NCBI GenBank assembly: GCA_018241025.1
Contig: JAFEEQ010000026.1
Coordinates: 140,735-204,734 of the forward strand
DNA from: Pseudomonadota bacterium
GTDB taxonomy: Bacteria; Pseudomonadota; Alphaproteobacteria; Micropepsales; Micropepsaceae
Length of the DNA stretch: 64,000 nucleotides
Reading direction: 5' to 3'
The notes beneath the pieces were generated by a model, which was given only the letters and a program-made list of their open reading frames with translations, was not told where the DNA came from and did not search any database. The translations under genes and the position numbers were made by a program. How positions within the stretch are numbered: position 1 is the stretch's first letter; every line of letters begins with the position of its first letter. Shown one piece after another: positions 26,770 to 35,001 of the stretch.

Positions 26770-26812
26770 CCAAGTGTGCACTTATACATTGCTGCGCAAT
26801 GTGGCACTTCTA
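26770..26812 (-). other. oriT candidate
   Basis: CCAAGTGTGCACTTATAC followed by the perfect inverted repeat ACATTGC-TGC-GCAATGT (26786-26802), enclosed by AAGTG/CACTT. Placed directly upstream of the relaxase gene. The run resembles the nick region of RSF1010/rhizobial MobQ-type origins (AAACCG..AAGTG.GC.C and ..GCGCA.TTATAC.TCGCTG), from memory. The exact nick position is not assigned. Confidence 0.6.
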
Positions 26813-27324
26813 AGACTCGCTTTGCAGTTGAGTTTTTCGGCAAGTATTCGCGTCATTGGTGCATTGCAACAACACTCGCGAGGGCTTGGCATCCGACTCC
26901 GCTCCTTCGAGGAGCTTCGCCGGACAAGGGGGATGGCCGCCCCCTTGGACCCCGGCAGTCCGCCTTCCGGCGGAGCGGGACTTCTCCACCAGTCCCTTTA
27001 GGCCCAGGACCGGGTTCGGGCCACCCTGGACCGGCCATTGGTGACGGCCGCTCAAGTCGCACTCGGTCCCGCTTCGCTCCTGCGGGTGCGCCAGCTCCCT
27101 GCGCTATTCGCGCTTGAGCGGCCTTGCTCGGCGCATCCCGGCTCGGCTGTTGCCGAGCCTCCTTGCAGCCTCGATCTCCGGACCAGGCCCGGAGGAGTCC
27201 CGGAGCGGTTCCGGAGGGGCCACGGCCCGACGTGCCACCGTGCCGCTGTCCCCTTCAAGGCCGCTCCGGGTCATGCGGAGATTAGGAGCCCTATTCGCCG
27301 CATGTTTTGCGGTGAATAGGGCTA
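26813..27324. other. non-coding stretch between oriT and the Fic operator array
   Basis: No ORF with a usable start and protein-like composition on either strand. It contains several G/C-rich short inverted repeats (for example GAGCGGGAC/GTCCGCC-type runs near 26960 and CCGGAGGAGTC/GGAGCGGTTCCGG near 27190) that may be structured leader or transfer DNA. I see nothing more specific. Confidence 0.45.
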
Positions 27325-27412
27325 GACCCACATAATTGGGTCCAATTGGGTCCATTATTGGCTTGCCTAATTGGGTCTAATCGGGTCCAATAGCGGGTGC
27401 ATGATTAGGTCC
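27325..27412 (+). promoter_or_regulatory. repeated operator-like array before and over the Fic start
   Basis: Copies of AAT(T/C)GGGTC(C/T): 27334-27342, 27344-27352, 27369-27377, 27379-27387, and a weaker ATTAGGTCC at 27404-27412 just inside the gene. GACCCA at 27325-27330 forms an inverted pair with TGGGTC at 27337. The 10-bp spacing of adjacent copies equals one helix turn. Probably an autoregulatory site for the Fic protein, which carries a C-terminal HTH. Confidence 0.6.
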
Positions 27413-28450
27413 GACAGTCTCAAGATTACGCCCGAAGTCCTCGCCCTCATTGCCGAGATCGACGAGTTCAAGGGGGCATGGCGCGCGCTTGGCACGCTGG
27501 CACCCGAACGGCTTTCGGCCCTTCGCCGGGTTGCCACCATCGAGAGCATCGGCTCCTCGACCCGCATCGAGGGCAGCAAGCTCTCCGACCGGGAGGTCGA
27601 ACGCCTCCTTGCCAATCTGGACATCAAAACCTTTGCCACCCGCGACGAGCAGGAGGTCGCGGGCTATGCCGAGGTCATGGAAACCGCCTTTCGGTCATGG
27701 GAGGACATCCCCCTCACCGAGAACCACATCCGCCAGCTTCATCGTGACCTGCTCGCCTACAGCGAGAAGGACGACTGGCATCGGGGCAGCTACAAGACCT
27801 CCCCGAATAGCGTGGCCGCATTCGGCGAGGACGGGAAGCAGATCGGCATCATCTTTGAGACCGCCACCCCGTTCGATACCCCCCGCCTCATGGAAGAGCT
27901 TGCGGCCTGGTTCGATCAGGCAAGGAAGGCCCGCGAGCTGCACCCGCTTCTGGTCATCGGCATCTTCGTGGTCGAGTTCCTGGCGATACACCCCTTCCAG
28001 GATGGCAACGGCCGCCTCTCCCGTATCCTGACCACACTGGCGCTGCTCCAAGCCGGATATGCCTATGTGCCCTATAGCTCGCTCGAAAGCGTCATCGAGC
28101 AGAGCAAGGAAGGCTATTACCTCGCGCTGCGGCAAACGCAGGCGACCATCCGCGCGGACAGCCCTGATTGGCAGCCTTGGATTCTGTTTTTCCTTCGTGC
28201 GCTCCAGCAACAGATGAAGCGCCTCGCCAAGAAGATCGAGCGCGAGAAGCTCGTACTTTCCAATCTCCCGGATTTATCCGTGCAGATTATCGACCATGCG
28301 CGCGACCATGGCCGCGTCACTATCAGCGATATGGCCAAGATCACGGGCGCTAGCCGCAACACGCTGAAAAAGCGTTTCCGCGAGCTGGTGGCGAAAGGCC
28401 ATCTCGCGATGCACGGAAAAGGGCGTGGCGTTTGGTACAGTTTGCGGTAA
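27401..28450 (+). CDS. Fic-domain AMP-transferase with C-terminal winged HTH
   Basis: 349 aa from the ATG at 27401. Class II Fic protein: inhibitory helix motif SSTRIEG with Glu57 near the N-terminus; catalytic HPFQDGNGR at 197-205 (His197), intact. Fic enzymes usually attach AMP to a protein target. The C-terminal ~60 residues (GRVTISDMAKITGASRNTLK and ELVAKGHLAMHGKGRGVWYS) form a winged helix-turn-helix, so it can also bind DNA. The repeated array covering its start suggests self-repression. Common beside mobilisation genes; the protein target is unknown. Confidence 0.9.
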   Translation: MIRSDSLKITPEVLALIAEIDEFKGAWRALGTLAPERLSALRRVATIESIGSSTRIEGSKLSDREVERLLANLDIKTFATRDEQEVAGYAEVMETAFRSWEDIPLTENHIRQLHRDLLAYSEKDDWHRGSYKTSPNSVAAFGEDGKQIGIIFETATPFDTPRLMEELAAWFDQARKARELHPLLVIGIFVVEFLAIHPFQDGNGRLSRILTTLALLQAGYAYVPYSSLESVIEQSKEGYYLALRQTQATIRADSPDWQPWILFFLRALQQQMKRLAKKIEREKLVLSNLPDLSVQIIDHARDHGRVTISDMAKITGASRNTLKKRFRELVAKGHLAMHGKGRGVWYSLR

Positions 28451-28469
28451 TTGAAGAAACAAGGGGCCG

Positions 28470-28617
28470 ATGGATTTAACGGACTACCATGCCAAGTATT
28501 TTGCACACGAACTGACCAAGCGTAGCGCTTCGGACAGCGTGGGAAAGCTGGCTGGTGTCCTTGCCGATGCTCAAGTTGACCTCAACCCGCATCAGGTAGA
28601 GGCCGCGCTGTTTGCTC
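28470..28617 (+). pseudogene. 5' remnant of a SNF2/DEAD-type helicase gene
   Basis: MDLTDYHAKYFAHELTKRSA and VDLNPHQVEAALFA match the opening of large SNF2-like helicases (DxxxYHAKYFAxEL..., then DxNPHQ.DAALFA before the Walker A). The reading then turns to unrelated residues after about 49 codons and no Walker A or later motif is present. A deletion or insertion has removed the other ~900 codons. Confidence 0.7.
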
Positions 28618-28667
28618 GCCGCAGGGCTAGTTCGGTTTGCACTTCGCAAACCATGAAGGGACTAGCT

Positions 28668-28925
28668 ATGAAAACAGAAAGCACCATCACCACCGAGATG
28701 CTAGAGTGGCAGGGCATCACCCTGTCCGTGTCGTGCGAGTGGGACTAAGCCACCATGACCGGCCTGACCCACCTCTCTATCCATGTGTTGGAGCCAAGCA
28801 CATTGAAGCTGCCCATCACCGAGACCGGCTATCGTTCGCACTTCTTGAGCGAGGCCGAGGAGTTAGGTGGACCGCTCGCCTATGTTCGCGCGTGGCTCGA
28901 TGCGGAAGCGGCAGCGCCGGAGTGA
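28668..28925 (+). pseudogene. broken TETGYRSHF-family gene, copy 2
   Basis: Starts MKTESTITTEMLEWQGITLS (AAGGGA before the ATG), meets an in-frame TAA at 28746-28748, and continues in the same frame with LSIHVLEPSTLKLPITETGY, RSHFLSEAEELGGPLAYVRA and WLDAEAAAPE before a TGA at 28923-28925. In the copy at 37706-37906 that last codon is TGG (Trp). Homologous to the intact gene at 18148. Confidence 0.75.
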
Positions 28926-28946
28926 CAAGCCAAGCAGCAGGCGGCG
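28858..28946 (+). repeat. direct repeat, left copy, flanking the NO-defence cassette
   Basis: About 88 bp nearly identical to 37798-37886, with one visible mismatch (A versus G, turning TGG into TGA). Outside it homology continues upstream at lower identity for about 60 bp and stops downstream. The two copies lie 8.9 kb apart in direct orientation. Confidence 0.8.
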
Positions 28947-28956
28947 TCCCGCTTTT

Positions 28957-29483
28957 CTAGTAGCCTTGGCACAGCTCCGGGCCCAGAAGTGCAGCCGTGC
29001 GGACGATATTGTCCTCGTGGCACTTCAGCATCTCCGACAGATCGGCGTGCATGCCATCAACACGTATCTTCGGCAGCATGGTGCGCAGCTTCCGAACCAC
29101 CCATCCCTGCCCACGGCTTATGAAGGCCGCCCGTTGCGCCAAATCGGAATAGGCAAGGCACTTTTCATAAAAACTTCCCACTTTTGAGGAAGGTTCGCCG
29201 TCCAGATTGCGAATCCACTTATGCAACATCGCGCCTCGTCATCATGGACATGCTTCATCAACGACACCATGTTCGGGTCGGACGATTCCTTCGCCGTTCG
29301 CGCAGCAATGCGGGCGCCCGCGCGCTCGGCCTCCAAGAGCTCATTCAGCAATGCAAGGAGTTCATCTCGCGCCGCAAAGCCCATATAGGTATCCTCCCCG
29401 TCTCCGGCATAGCAAACAGGAGACGCTGAAGGCGAGATATCGTCGCTCGACGATACGTCCAATCGATGTTTCTCGTAGATCAT
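28957..29483 (-). pseudogene. ferritin-like DUF6306-type protein, apparently frameshifted
   Basis: Two overlapping frames make one protein. Frame 1 (from 29483) gives DELLALLNELLEAERAGARI, ARTAKESSDPNMVSLMKHVH and DDEARC; from about 29229 a second frame gives MLHKWIRNLDGEPSSKVGSF, QRAAFISRGQGWVVRKLRTM and LSEMLKCHEDNIVRTAALL. Together they make a helix bundle of ferritin/rubrerythrin style; I recall the family as DUF6306. A short deletion near 29225-29235 would explain the shift. The start overlaps the nsrR stop by 4 nt, so it was the second gene of that operon. A sequencing error is the alternative. Confidence 0.6.
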
Positions 29484-29914
29484 CCCGCCAGCAGCAGTCT
29501 CGTAAGGCCGGAGTTGCGTCCCGTTAAATCCGCGAGTGTATATTTATCCAGAACAGTAAGGTAGGCATCAAGCGCTTCATGCAAGATGCGTTTCAGGCGG
29601 CATGAATTAGTAATCGCGCATTGATCGGAGTTGGGCGCAAAGCATTCCACCATTGTAAAATCCCCCTCCATCCGGCGCACCACGTCGCCCAAGCCTATCG
29701 CGTCGGGTTCTCGCGCCAACCGGAATCCGCCACCGCGGCCGCGCACCGTGTCCAGATAGCCGAGACGGCCAAGATCGTAGGTCACCTTCATCAAATGGTT
29801 CTTGGAGATGCCATAGGCATCGGCCACTTCCTGAATTGTCGCCAGTTCGCCCTTCTTGAGCGCCACGTACATCAAGAGCCGAAGTCCGTAATCGGTATAG
29901 ACAGTCAGTCGCAC
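29480..29914 (-). CDS. nsrR: NsrR-type nitric-oxide-sensing Rrf2 repressor
   Basis: 144 aa from the GTG at 29914, giving the family start MRLTVYTDYGLRLLMYVAL; longer readings are not conserved. Winged HTH with EVADAYGISKNHLMKVTYDL and TVRGRGGGFRLARE. Three cysteines in CFAPNSDQCAITNSC (C-x7-C-x5-C) bind the NO-sensitive Fe-S cluster. NsrR releases DNA when the cluster reacts with NO. Divergent from the globin-ferredoxin operon, which it probably represses. Confidence 0.88.
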   Translation of the reverse strand: MRLTVYTDYGLRLLMYVALKKGELATIQEVADAYGISKNHLMKVTYDLGRLGYLDTVRGRGGGFRLAREPDAIGLGDVVRRMEGDFTMVECFAPNSDQCAITNSCRLKRILHEALDAYLTVLDKYTLADLTGRNSGLTRLLLAG

Positions 29915-29934
29915 GTTTCGTCGCACCCCTTGAA

Positions 29935-29953
29935 AAGATGCATAAATGATATT
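29935..29953 (+). promoter_or_regulatory. NsrR-like operator candidate
   Basis: AAGATGCAT matches an NsrR half-site and is followed by AAATGATATT, a weak second half, in the nsrR-globin intergenic region. One good half-site only, hence low confidence. Confidence 0.35.
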
Positions 29954-30020
29954 GCTTTTTCCCGGGCGCGGCAATAGCTTTGCAAAGCAGTATCGAAGAT
30001 AGTTGTTTTAGGAGGCCCCA

Positions 30021-30443
30021 ATGACGGGCGCACTTGCTGAGAATTCCTCCCCTCCCGTTCCCAGCGAGGCGGAAATTAAGGCCTTGGTGCACGCGTTCTA
30101 CGCCAAGGTCCGAAACGACCGTTCATTGGGGCCGATCTTCGATCGTGTCATTACGGACTGGGACCCGCATCTCGCAAAAATGTGCGACTTCTGGTCTTCG
30201 GTGATGCGCACGTCAGGCCGTTACAAGGGCAATCCCATGGCCGCGCATCTGCGCCTCAAGACCGTCCAGCCGGAACACTTCCAACGCTGGCTGGAGCTTT
30301 TCGCCCAAACCGCCAGAGAACAGTTCGAGTCCGATCTGGCCGAGGGCTTTGCCGACCGTTCCGAAAACATCGCGCGCAGCCTGCAACTGGGCATGTTCTT
30401 TCGGCCCGGCGAAGCGGCCGTCAGGCCCCGGGTGACTGAATGA
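30021..30443 (+). CDS. group III truncated hemoglobin
   Basis: 140 aa. [40 protein letters not shown] (distal region), [20 protein letters not shown] (proximal His about residue 75) and ARSLQLGMF fit the 2/2 globin group III family, linked to NO and nitrosative stress. AGGAGG lies 6 nt before the ATG. Its stop overlaps the ferredoxin start, giving an operon globin-ferredoxin-membrane protein under probable NsrR control. Confidence 0.9.
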   Translation: MTGALAENSSPPVPSEAEIKALVHAFYAKVRNDRSLGPIFDRVITDWDPHLAKMCDFWSSVMRTSGRYKGNPMAAHLRLKTVQPEHFQRWLELFAQTAREQFESDLAEGFADRSENIARSLQLGMFFRPGEAAVRPRVTE

Positions 30444-30775
30444 CCTTTGTCGTCACCGACAAGTGTATCAAATGCAAATACACCGACTGTGTCACGGTCT
30501 GCCCGGTCGATTGCTTTTACGAGGGCAAAAACATGCTCGTCATCGACCCGGATGTCTGCATCGACTGCGGCGTCTGTGTGCCCGAATGCCCGGCTGAAGC
30601 GATTGTGCCCGACACAGATCCGGCTTCGGATGCCTTTGCCGAGCTGAACCGGCGCTTTTCTCAGGTGTGGCCGAATATCGTGACGGCCAAGGCGCCTCCG
30701 CCTGATGCCAAGGAATGGGACGGCGTACCCAACAAATATCCCGACCATTTTAGCGAAGACCCTGGAGAAGGCTGA
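30440..30775 (+). CDS. fdxA: 7Fe ferredoxin, FdxA type
   Basis: 111 aa. Cluster ligands [18 protein letters not shown] and [16 protein letters not shown] specify one [3Fe-4S] and one [4Fe-4S] cluster; the ~40-residue C-terminal tail ([17 protein letters not shown]) is standard. Overlaps the globin gene (ATGA) and the next gene by one base. A likely electron donor to the globin or for Fe-S repair during NO stress. Confidence 0.9.
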   Translation: MTFVVTDKCIKCKYTDCVTVCPVDCFYEGKNMLVIDPDVCIDCGVCVPECPAEAIVPDTDPASDAFAELNRRFSQVWPNIVTAKAPPPDAKEWDGVPNKYPDHFSEDPGEG

Positions 30776-31242
30776 TGCGTACTAACGCTGCGTTCCGTGA
30801 ATTTGAGGAGCTCGTTCCGACTCCAATCATGACATTGCCCGCCAAGCCGCCAGCGCCAGAACAGCGGCCGGATGCCGACTGGCGTAATCCGGCCGACATG
30901 CCAGCGGCGGTGCATGGCGTGGCATTGGCCTGTTGGCTCGCGTTTCTGAGCGTGTTCTGGATCACCTTTGCCATGAGCGCCAATGCGGAGTTCATGGTCG
31001 CCATCAGCACCGTTTATGCCGTGGTGTTTTTTGGCGTGCCGACGATTCTGACGCGCATGTCACCAAAGAGAAGCCGCGCACATCCGAAGCTGCGCCAGTT
31101 CCTGAATGGGCGTTTCGATACGCTTTACGGGGGAATCAGCGGGTTTGACGCGCTTGTTCAGGTGATTGTCGTGCCCGCGGCTCTGACCGTTGGCGGTATC
31201 GGCATTGCCATCGCTATTCACGCGGCACGAGCGGCGCACTGA
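30775..31242 (+). CDS. two-helix membrane protein of the NO-defence operon
   Basis: 155 aa. Hydrophobic segments at about residues 45-80 (GVALACWLAFLSVFWITFAM then FMVAISTVYAVVFFGVPTIL) and 130-150 (VQVIVVPAALTVGGIGIAIA). A cytoplasmic stretch MSPKRSRAHPKLRQF with a conserved-looking NGRFDTLYGGISG links them. Similar proteins occur beside NO genes in Alphaproteobacteria; function unknown. ATG overlaps the ferredoxin TGA by one base. Confidence 0.7.
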   Translation: MRTNAAFREFEELVPTPIMTLPAKPPAPEQRPDADWRNPADMPAAVHGVALACWLAFLSVFWITFAMSANAEFMVAISTVYAVVFFGVPTILTRMSPKRSRAHPKLRQFLNGRFDTLYGGISGFDALVQVIVVPAALTVGGIGIAIAIHAARAAH

Positions 31243-31285
31243 GCACTTGTCCACACAAGATAGAAATGGTCTGCGTGAGTAATAC

Positions 31286-31324
31286 GATGATAAATTGATG
31301 CGAATCAACGAAAGATATATCATC
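31286..31324 (+). promoter_or_regulatory. FNR/NnrR-type box inside a larger inverted repeat, upstream of norZ
   Basis: TTGATGCGAATCAA at 31295-31308 is a perfect TTGAT-N4-ATCAA Crp/Fnr-family site. It is enclosed by GATGATA (31286-31292) and TATCATC (31318-31324), an outer inverted repeat. The box centre lies 112 bp before the NO reductase start codon. Suggests oxygen- or NO-dependent activation by an FNR, DNR or NnrR regulator encoded elsewhere. Confidence 0.7.
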
Positions 31325-31413
31325 CATGCGTTTTTGGCCGGACCGGGAGACAAGGCCATCTTGTTCCGCTCAGATTGCTCTAGCGCAACAAAGAATTCAT
31401 TGAGGGGGCAGAT

Positions 31414-33732
31414 ATGCAATCGACACTCACAACTCAAATACCTGAAGATCGCGTTGGCAATGTCCTCAAATGGATGCTGTTATTTGTCGCCGTCGCCTGT
31501 TTTGCCGCGCTGGCCTGGACAACCAAGCTAACCTACGACGACGCGCCGCCGTTTCCCGATCAATTCGTAACGTCGTCTGGCGCCGTCGTGATGACCAGTG
31601 CCGATGTGATTGCAGGTAAAGCCGGGTTCCAGAAGGCCGATCTGATGGACTATGGCAGCCTCTACGGCATGGGTTCCTATTTCGGCGAGGATTATACGGC
31701 CGACAATCTGGTCCGGATTGCCAAGCTGACAGAAGCCAGTATCGCCAAAGCGAACTATGGCAAGCCACTTGCCGCGCTACCTGCGGACCGGCAGGCTGCG
31801 GTTAGGACCGCCATGCAAGCGATGCTGCAAGATGTCGATCTTACCGCGCAAACGGCCGTTCTGCCCGATCCACTGGCGCAGGCTATTGCGACGCGGCGTG
31901 GCCAGATCGTCGATTGGTTGCTGCACCACGACTATGCCAAGGGTTGGACACAGGCCTACAGCCTCAATGAAACCACCGCGAAACAGACGGCCGACTTTCT
32001 CCTCTATTCCTCTCTGACAACCGTCGCGCGCAGGCCGCACTCCACCGCGTCCTGGACTCAGAACTGGCCTTTTGAGCCGCTGGTCGGCAACACGCCGACC
32101 ACCAGTACCTTCATGTGGACCTGGATCAGCATCTGCTTCACCTTTTTCGCCTTCGGCGCGGTGCTCTTCATCTATGAGCACTATCTGAACGACCCCGACA
32201 ACGCGCCGATGGACCCGGTGCTGGCAAAGTTCGGCGCCCTGACGCCGAGCCAGCGAAAAATCTGGAAATACTTCCTTGTCGTCGCTGCCGTGCTGCTGGT
32301 GCAAATCCTCGTCGGCTCGATCATGGCGCACTACTATACGGACAGGACCAGCTTCTACGGCATTCCGGTCGATCGTTATCTGCCGTTCAATTTCCTGCGC
32401 GACGTGCACGTCCAATCGCCCATTGTCTGGATCGGCGTGTCATGGATCGGGGCTGCGCTGTTTCTGGCACCTGCCATAGCCGGGCGAGAGGCCAAGGGGC
32501 AGGCATTCCTGGTCGACGTATTGTTCTGGGTGACGTTGTTCGTCGTCGCCGGCGCGCTGATTGGAAACTATCTCGGCATTATGGGTTATATCGGCAAAGG
32601 CTGGTTCTGGTTCGGCAATCAGGGCCTATCCTATATTCAGCTTGGGCGTGCCTGGCAGATCGGGTTCTTTGCGGGGCTCGCGATCTGGAGCGTGCTGGTG
32701 TTTCGCGCGCTGTGGCCGACGCGCGAAGGGCTTCGCGCCGCCACGCGTCAGTTCTGGACCGGTCGTATCCGTCTCGAACATCTGATCTGGGCGTCGACGA
32801 TCAATATCGCGGTGCTCTATGCCTTCGGCATGATCCCGCTGACGGGGATCGAGAAGAGCTTCACCATCACCGATTTCTGGCGCTGGTGGGTGGTGCATCT
32901 TTGGGTCGAGCAGAGCTTCGAGTTCTTCGCGGCTGCCATCAGTGCCTATCTGTTGATGGCCGTGGGGCTGGTCTCGCGTCAACTCGCCGAACGCGCGGTG
33001 TATTTCGAGTTGATCCTGATCTTCCTGGGCGGCGTGCTTGGCACCGGTCATCACCTTTATTGGGCCGGTGAACCCGGAATGTGGGTGCCGCTCGGTACCA
33101 TGTTCTCGTTCATCGAGGTGTTGCCGCTGGTTCTGCTGGTGATCGAAGCCATGCAACATCATCGCCTGATCAAAGCCCATGGCGATTTCAAATATGGTCT
33201 CGCCTATCTCTACGTCATTGGCGCTGCGTTCTGGAACTTCGTGGGCGCAGGCGTATTCGGTGGCGGTACGCTCAATGCACCTCTGGTGAACTATTACGAG
33301 CACGCGACATTCCTGACGCTCAACCATGCACATACGGCCCTCTTCGGCGCATTTGGCCTCTTGGGCATTGGGCTGATTTATTTCTGCCTGCGCTACATTG
33401 CAGGCGACAACTATGCGTTCGGCGAAAAGCTCGGACGTTGGGCGTTCTGGCTCTACAATGGCGGCCTTGTGATGTGGATTCTGTTCAATTTCTTCCCCAT
33501 CGGCTGGCCACAATTGGCAGCCGTCTATGAACACGGCCTTGCCTATGCCCGCAGCCAGGCATTCTACGACACGACAGTGTTCTGGCAGTGGATGCGCATG
33601 CCCGGTGATATCGTGTTCGCGCTGGGTGCACTTTTGATGGCATGGGACTTCGTCGTGAAATCGCGCCCGTTGATGCCGCGATTCATTCAGGTCTTTGTAC
33701 CCGCGCCGCGCCCACGGGATGTGGCCGAGTGA
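31414..33732 (+). CDS. norZ: quinol-dependent nitric oxide reductase (qNOR)
   Basis: 772 aa, the fused NorC-like/NorB quinol-oxidising form. An N-terminal membrane helix and hydrophilic domain (residues about 40-225, no c-heme motif) lead a 12-helix heme-copper oxidase core. Metal ligands: TGHHLYW (His546, His547) for FeB and NHAHTALFG (His638, His640) for the two b hemes; a conserved Glu-rich VEQSFEFFAAAISAYLLMA helix. It reduces 2 NO to N2O. GAGGGGG precedes the ATG. Followed by nnrS with overlapping codons. Confidence 0.95.
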   Translation: MQSTLTTQIPEDRVGNVLKWMLLFVAVACFAALAWTTKLTYDDAPPFPDQFVTSSGAVVMTSADVIAGKAGFQKADLMDYGSLYGMGSYFGEDYTADNLVRIAKLTEASIAKANYGKPLAALPADRQAAVRTAMQAMLQDVDLTAQTAVLPDPLAQAIATRRGQIVDWLLHHDYAKGWTQAYSLNETTAKQTADFLLYSSLTTVARRPHSTASWTQNWPFEPLVGNTPTTSTFMWTWISICFTFFAFGAVLFIYEHYLNDPDNAPMDPVLAKFGALTPSQRKIWKYFLVVAAVLLVQILVGSIMAHYYTDRTSFYGIPVDRYLPFNFLRDVHVQSPIVWIGVSWIGAALFLAPAIAGREAKGQAFLVDVLFWVTLFVVAGALIGNYLGIMGYIGKGWFWFGNQGLSYIQLGRAWQIGFFAGLAIWSVLVFRALWPTREGLRAATRQFWTGRIRLEHLIWASTINIAVLYAFGMIPLTGIEKSFTITDFWRWWVVHLWVEQSFEFFAAAISAYLLMAVGLVSRQLAERAVYFELILIFLGGVLGTGHHLYWAGEPGMWVPLGTMFSFIEVLPLVLLVIEAMQHHRLIKAHGDFKYGLAYLYVIGAAFWNFVGAGVFGGGTLNAPLVNYYEHATFLTLNHAHTALFGAFGLLGIGLIYFCLRYIAGDNYAFGEKLGRWAFWLYNGGLVMWILFNFFPIGWPQLAAVYEHGLAYARSQAFYDTTVFWQWMRMPGDIVFALGALLMAWDFVVKSRPLMPRFIQVFVPAPRPRDVAE

Positions 33733-34919
33733 GCCTTGCGGTCGAACATTCGCAGACACGGCGTAGGTCTGCGTTGTTGAGCTACGGATTCCGGCCGTTC
33801 TTTCTGGCGGCCGGAATCTGGGCAGCGGTCGCGCTCGGCATCTGGATCGTCATCCTGAGAACGGGCGAGACATTGCCAAGCCGGTTCGATCCGCTCGCCT
33901 GGCACATTCACGAAATGCTGTTCGGGTTTGTGATGGCAGCCATTGCCGGGTTTCTGCTTACGGCGATTCCGAATTGGACGGGACGGCAACCGGTCAACGG
34001 CGCGTGGCTTGGTTCGCTTGTGGGCCTCTGGCTGTTAGGCCGGATCGCGTGCCTGTTTTCGCAATGGCTGCCAGCGTGGTTGGCCATCTCTGCCGATCTG
34101 GCTTTCCCGGTTGCACTAGTGACCGTCGTGGCGCGAGAAATCATCGGTGCAAAGAACCGCCGTAACATGCCAATGATTATGCCGGTCACCGTGCTGGGCA
34201 TCGCCAATCTGTTGATGCATCTGGAAGTCAATGGCGTGAACATTCCGGCGGGATTGGGTTGGCGGTTAGGGCTTTCCGCCATTCTCGTGCTGGTCTCTGT
34301 GATCGGCGGGCGGATCATTCCGAGTTTTACGCGCAACTGGCTTGTGGCCCATCAGGTGAAAGTGCCCCCGGCATCGCACAGTCCCATCGACAGTCTTGCA
34401 CTCGGAACATTGCATGCCGGTCTTTTCGGTTGGGCGTTCCTGCCGACGGCCTGGCCGGTTGGCGTGCTTCTCATTCTGGGCAGCCTGACCAATCTCTGGC
34501 GCCTTGTGCGCTGGCATGGTGCAAAGGCAACGGCTGAACCGCTACTCCTCATATTGCACATTGGTTACGCTTGGCTTTGCGTTGGGGCCGCCCTGCTTGG
34601 CATGTCCATCCTGAACCCTGCCATCCTCGCCAGTGCCGGTATTCACGCAATGACTGTCGGCGCCGTCGGCACCATGATCCTTGCCGTAATGACGCGAGCC
34701 ACACGCGGTCATACCGGCCGCCCGCTAACCTCAGACCCCGCAACGAACCTGATTTATGGGTGTGTACTGGCCGCCGCGCTCGTGCGCCTGGCGGCCGCCG
34801 TCGCAACGTCAGGGACCATGTCGTTGCTGACCGTGTCGGCAGTTTTGTGGATAGTGGCCTTCGTGCTGTTTGTGGCGAGGTACGGGGTCATGCTTCTCCG
34901 GTTGCCGGATGAGTGCTGA
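33729..34919 (+). CDS. nnrS: NnrS family heme-copper membrane protein
   Basis: 396 aa, about 12 membrane helices. GTG start overlaps the norZ stop. Motifs: SYGFRPFFLAAG near residue 17, HIHEMLFGFVMAAIAGFLLT, TAIPNWTGRQP, GGRIIPSFTRN, and HAMTVGAVGTMILAVMTRAT. NnrS relieves nitrosative stress, in part by preventing iron-dinitrosyl damage. Coupled translation with NO reductase supports the same role. Confidence 0.92.
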   Translation: MSLAVEHSQTRRRSALLSYGFRPFFLAAGIWAAVALGIWIVILRTGETLPSRFDPLAWHIHEMLFGFVMAAIAGFLLTAIPNWTGRQPVNGAWLGSLVGLWLLGRIACLFSQWLPAWLAISADLAFPVALVTVVAREIIGAKNRRNMPMIMPVTVLGIANLLMHLEVNGVNIPAGLGWRLGLSAILVLVSVIGGRIIPSFTRNWLVAHQVKVPPASHSPIDSLALGTLHAGLFGWAFLPTAWPVGVLLILGSLTNLWRLVRWHGAKATAEPLLLILHIGYAWLCVGAALLGMSILNPAILASAGIHAMTVGAVGTMILAVMTRATRGHTGRPLTSDPATNLIYGCVLAAALVRLAAAVATSGTMSLLTVSAVLWIVAFVLFVARYGVMLLRLPDEC

Positions 34920-35001
34920 GAATAGCGCCGCCCGCGTACAAAAATGGTGGTCCGGGCTGGTTATCGTGTTGTTAGGAGCATTTTCTGCGCGAGGCGGACC
35001 G

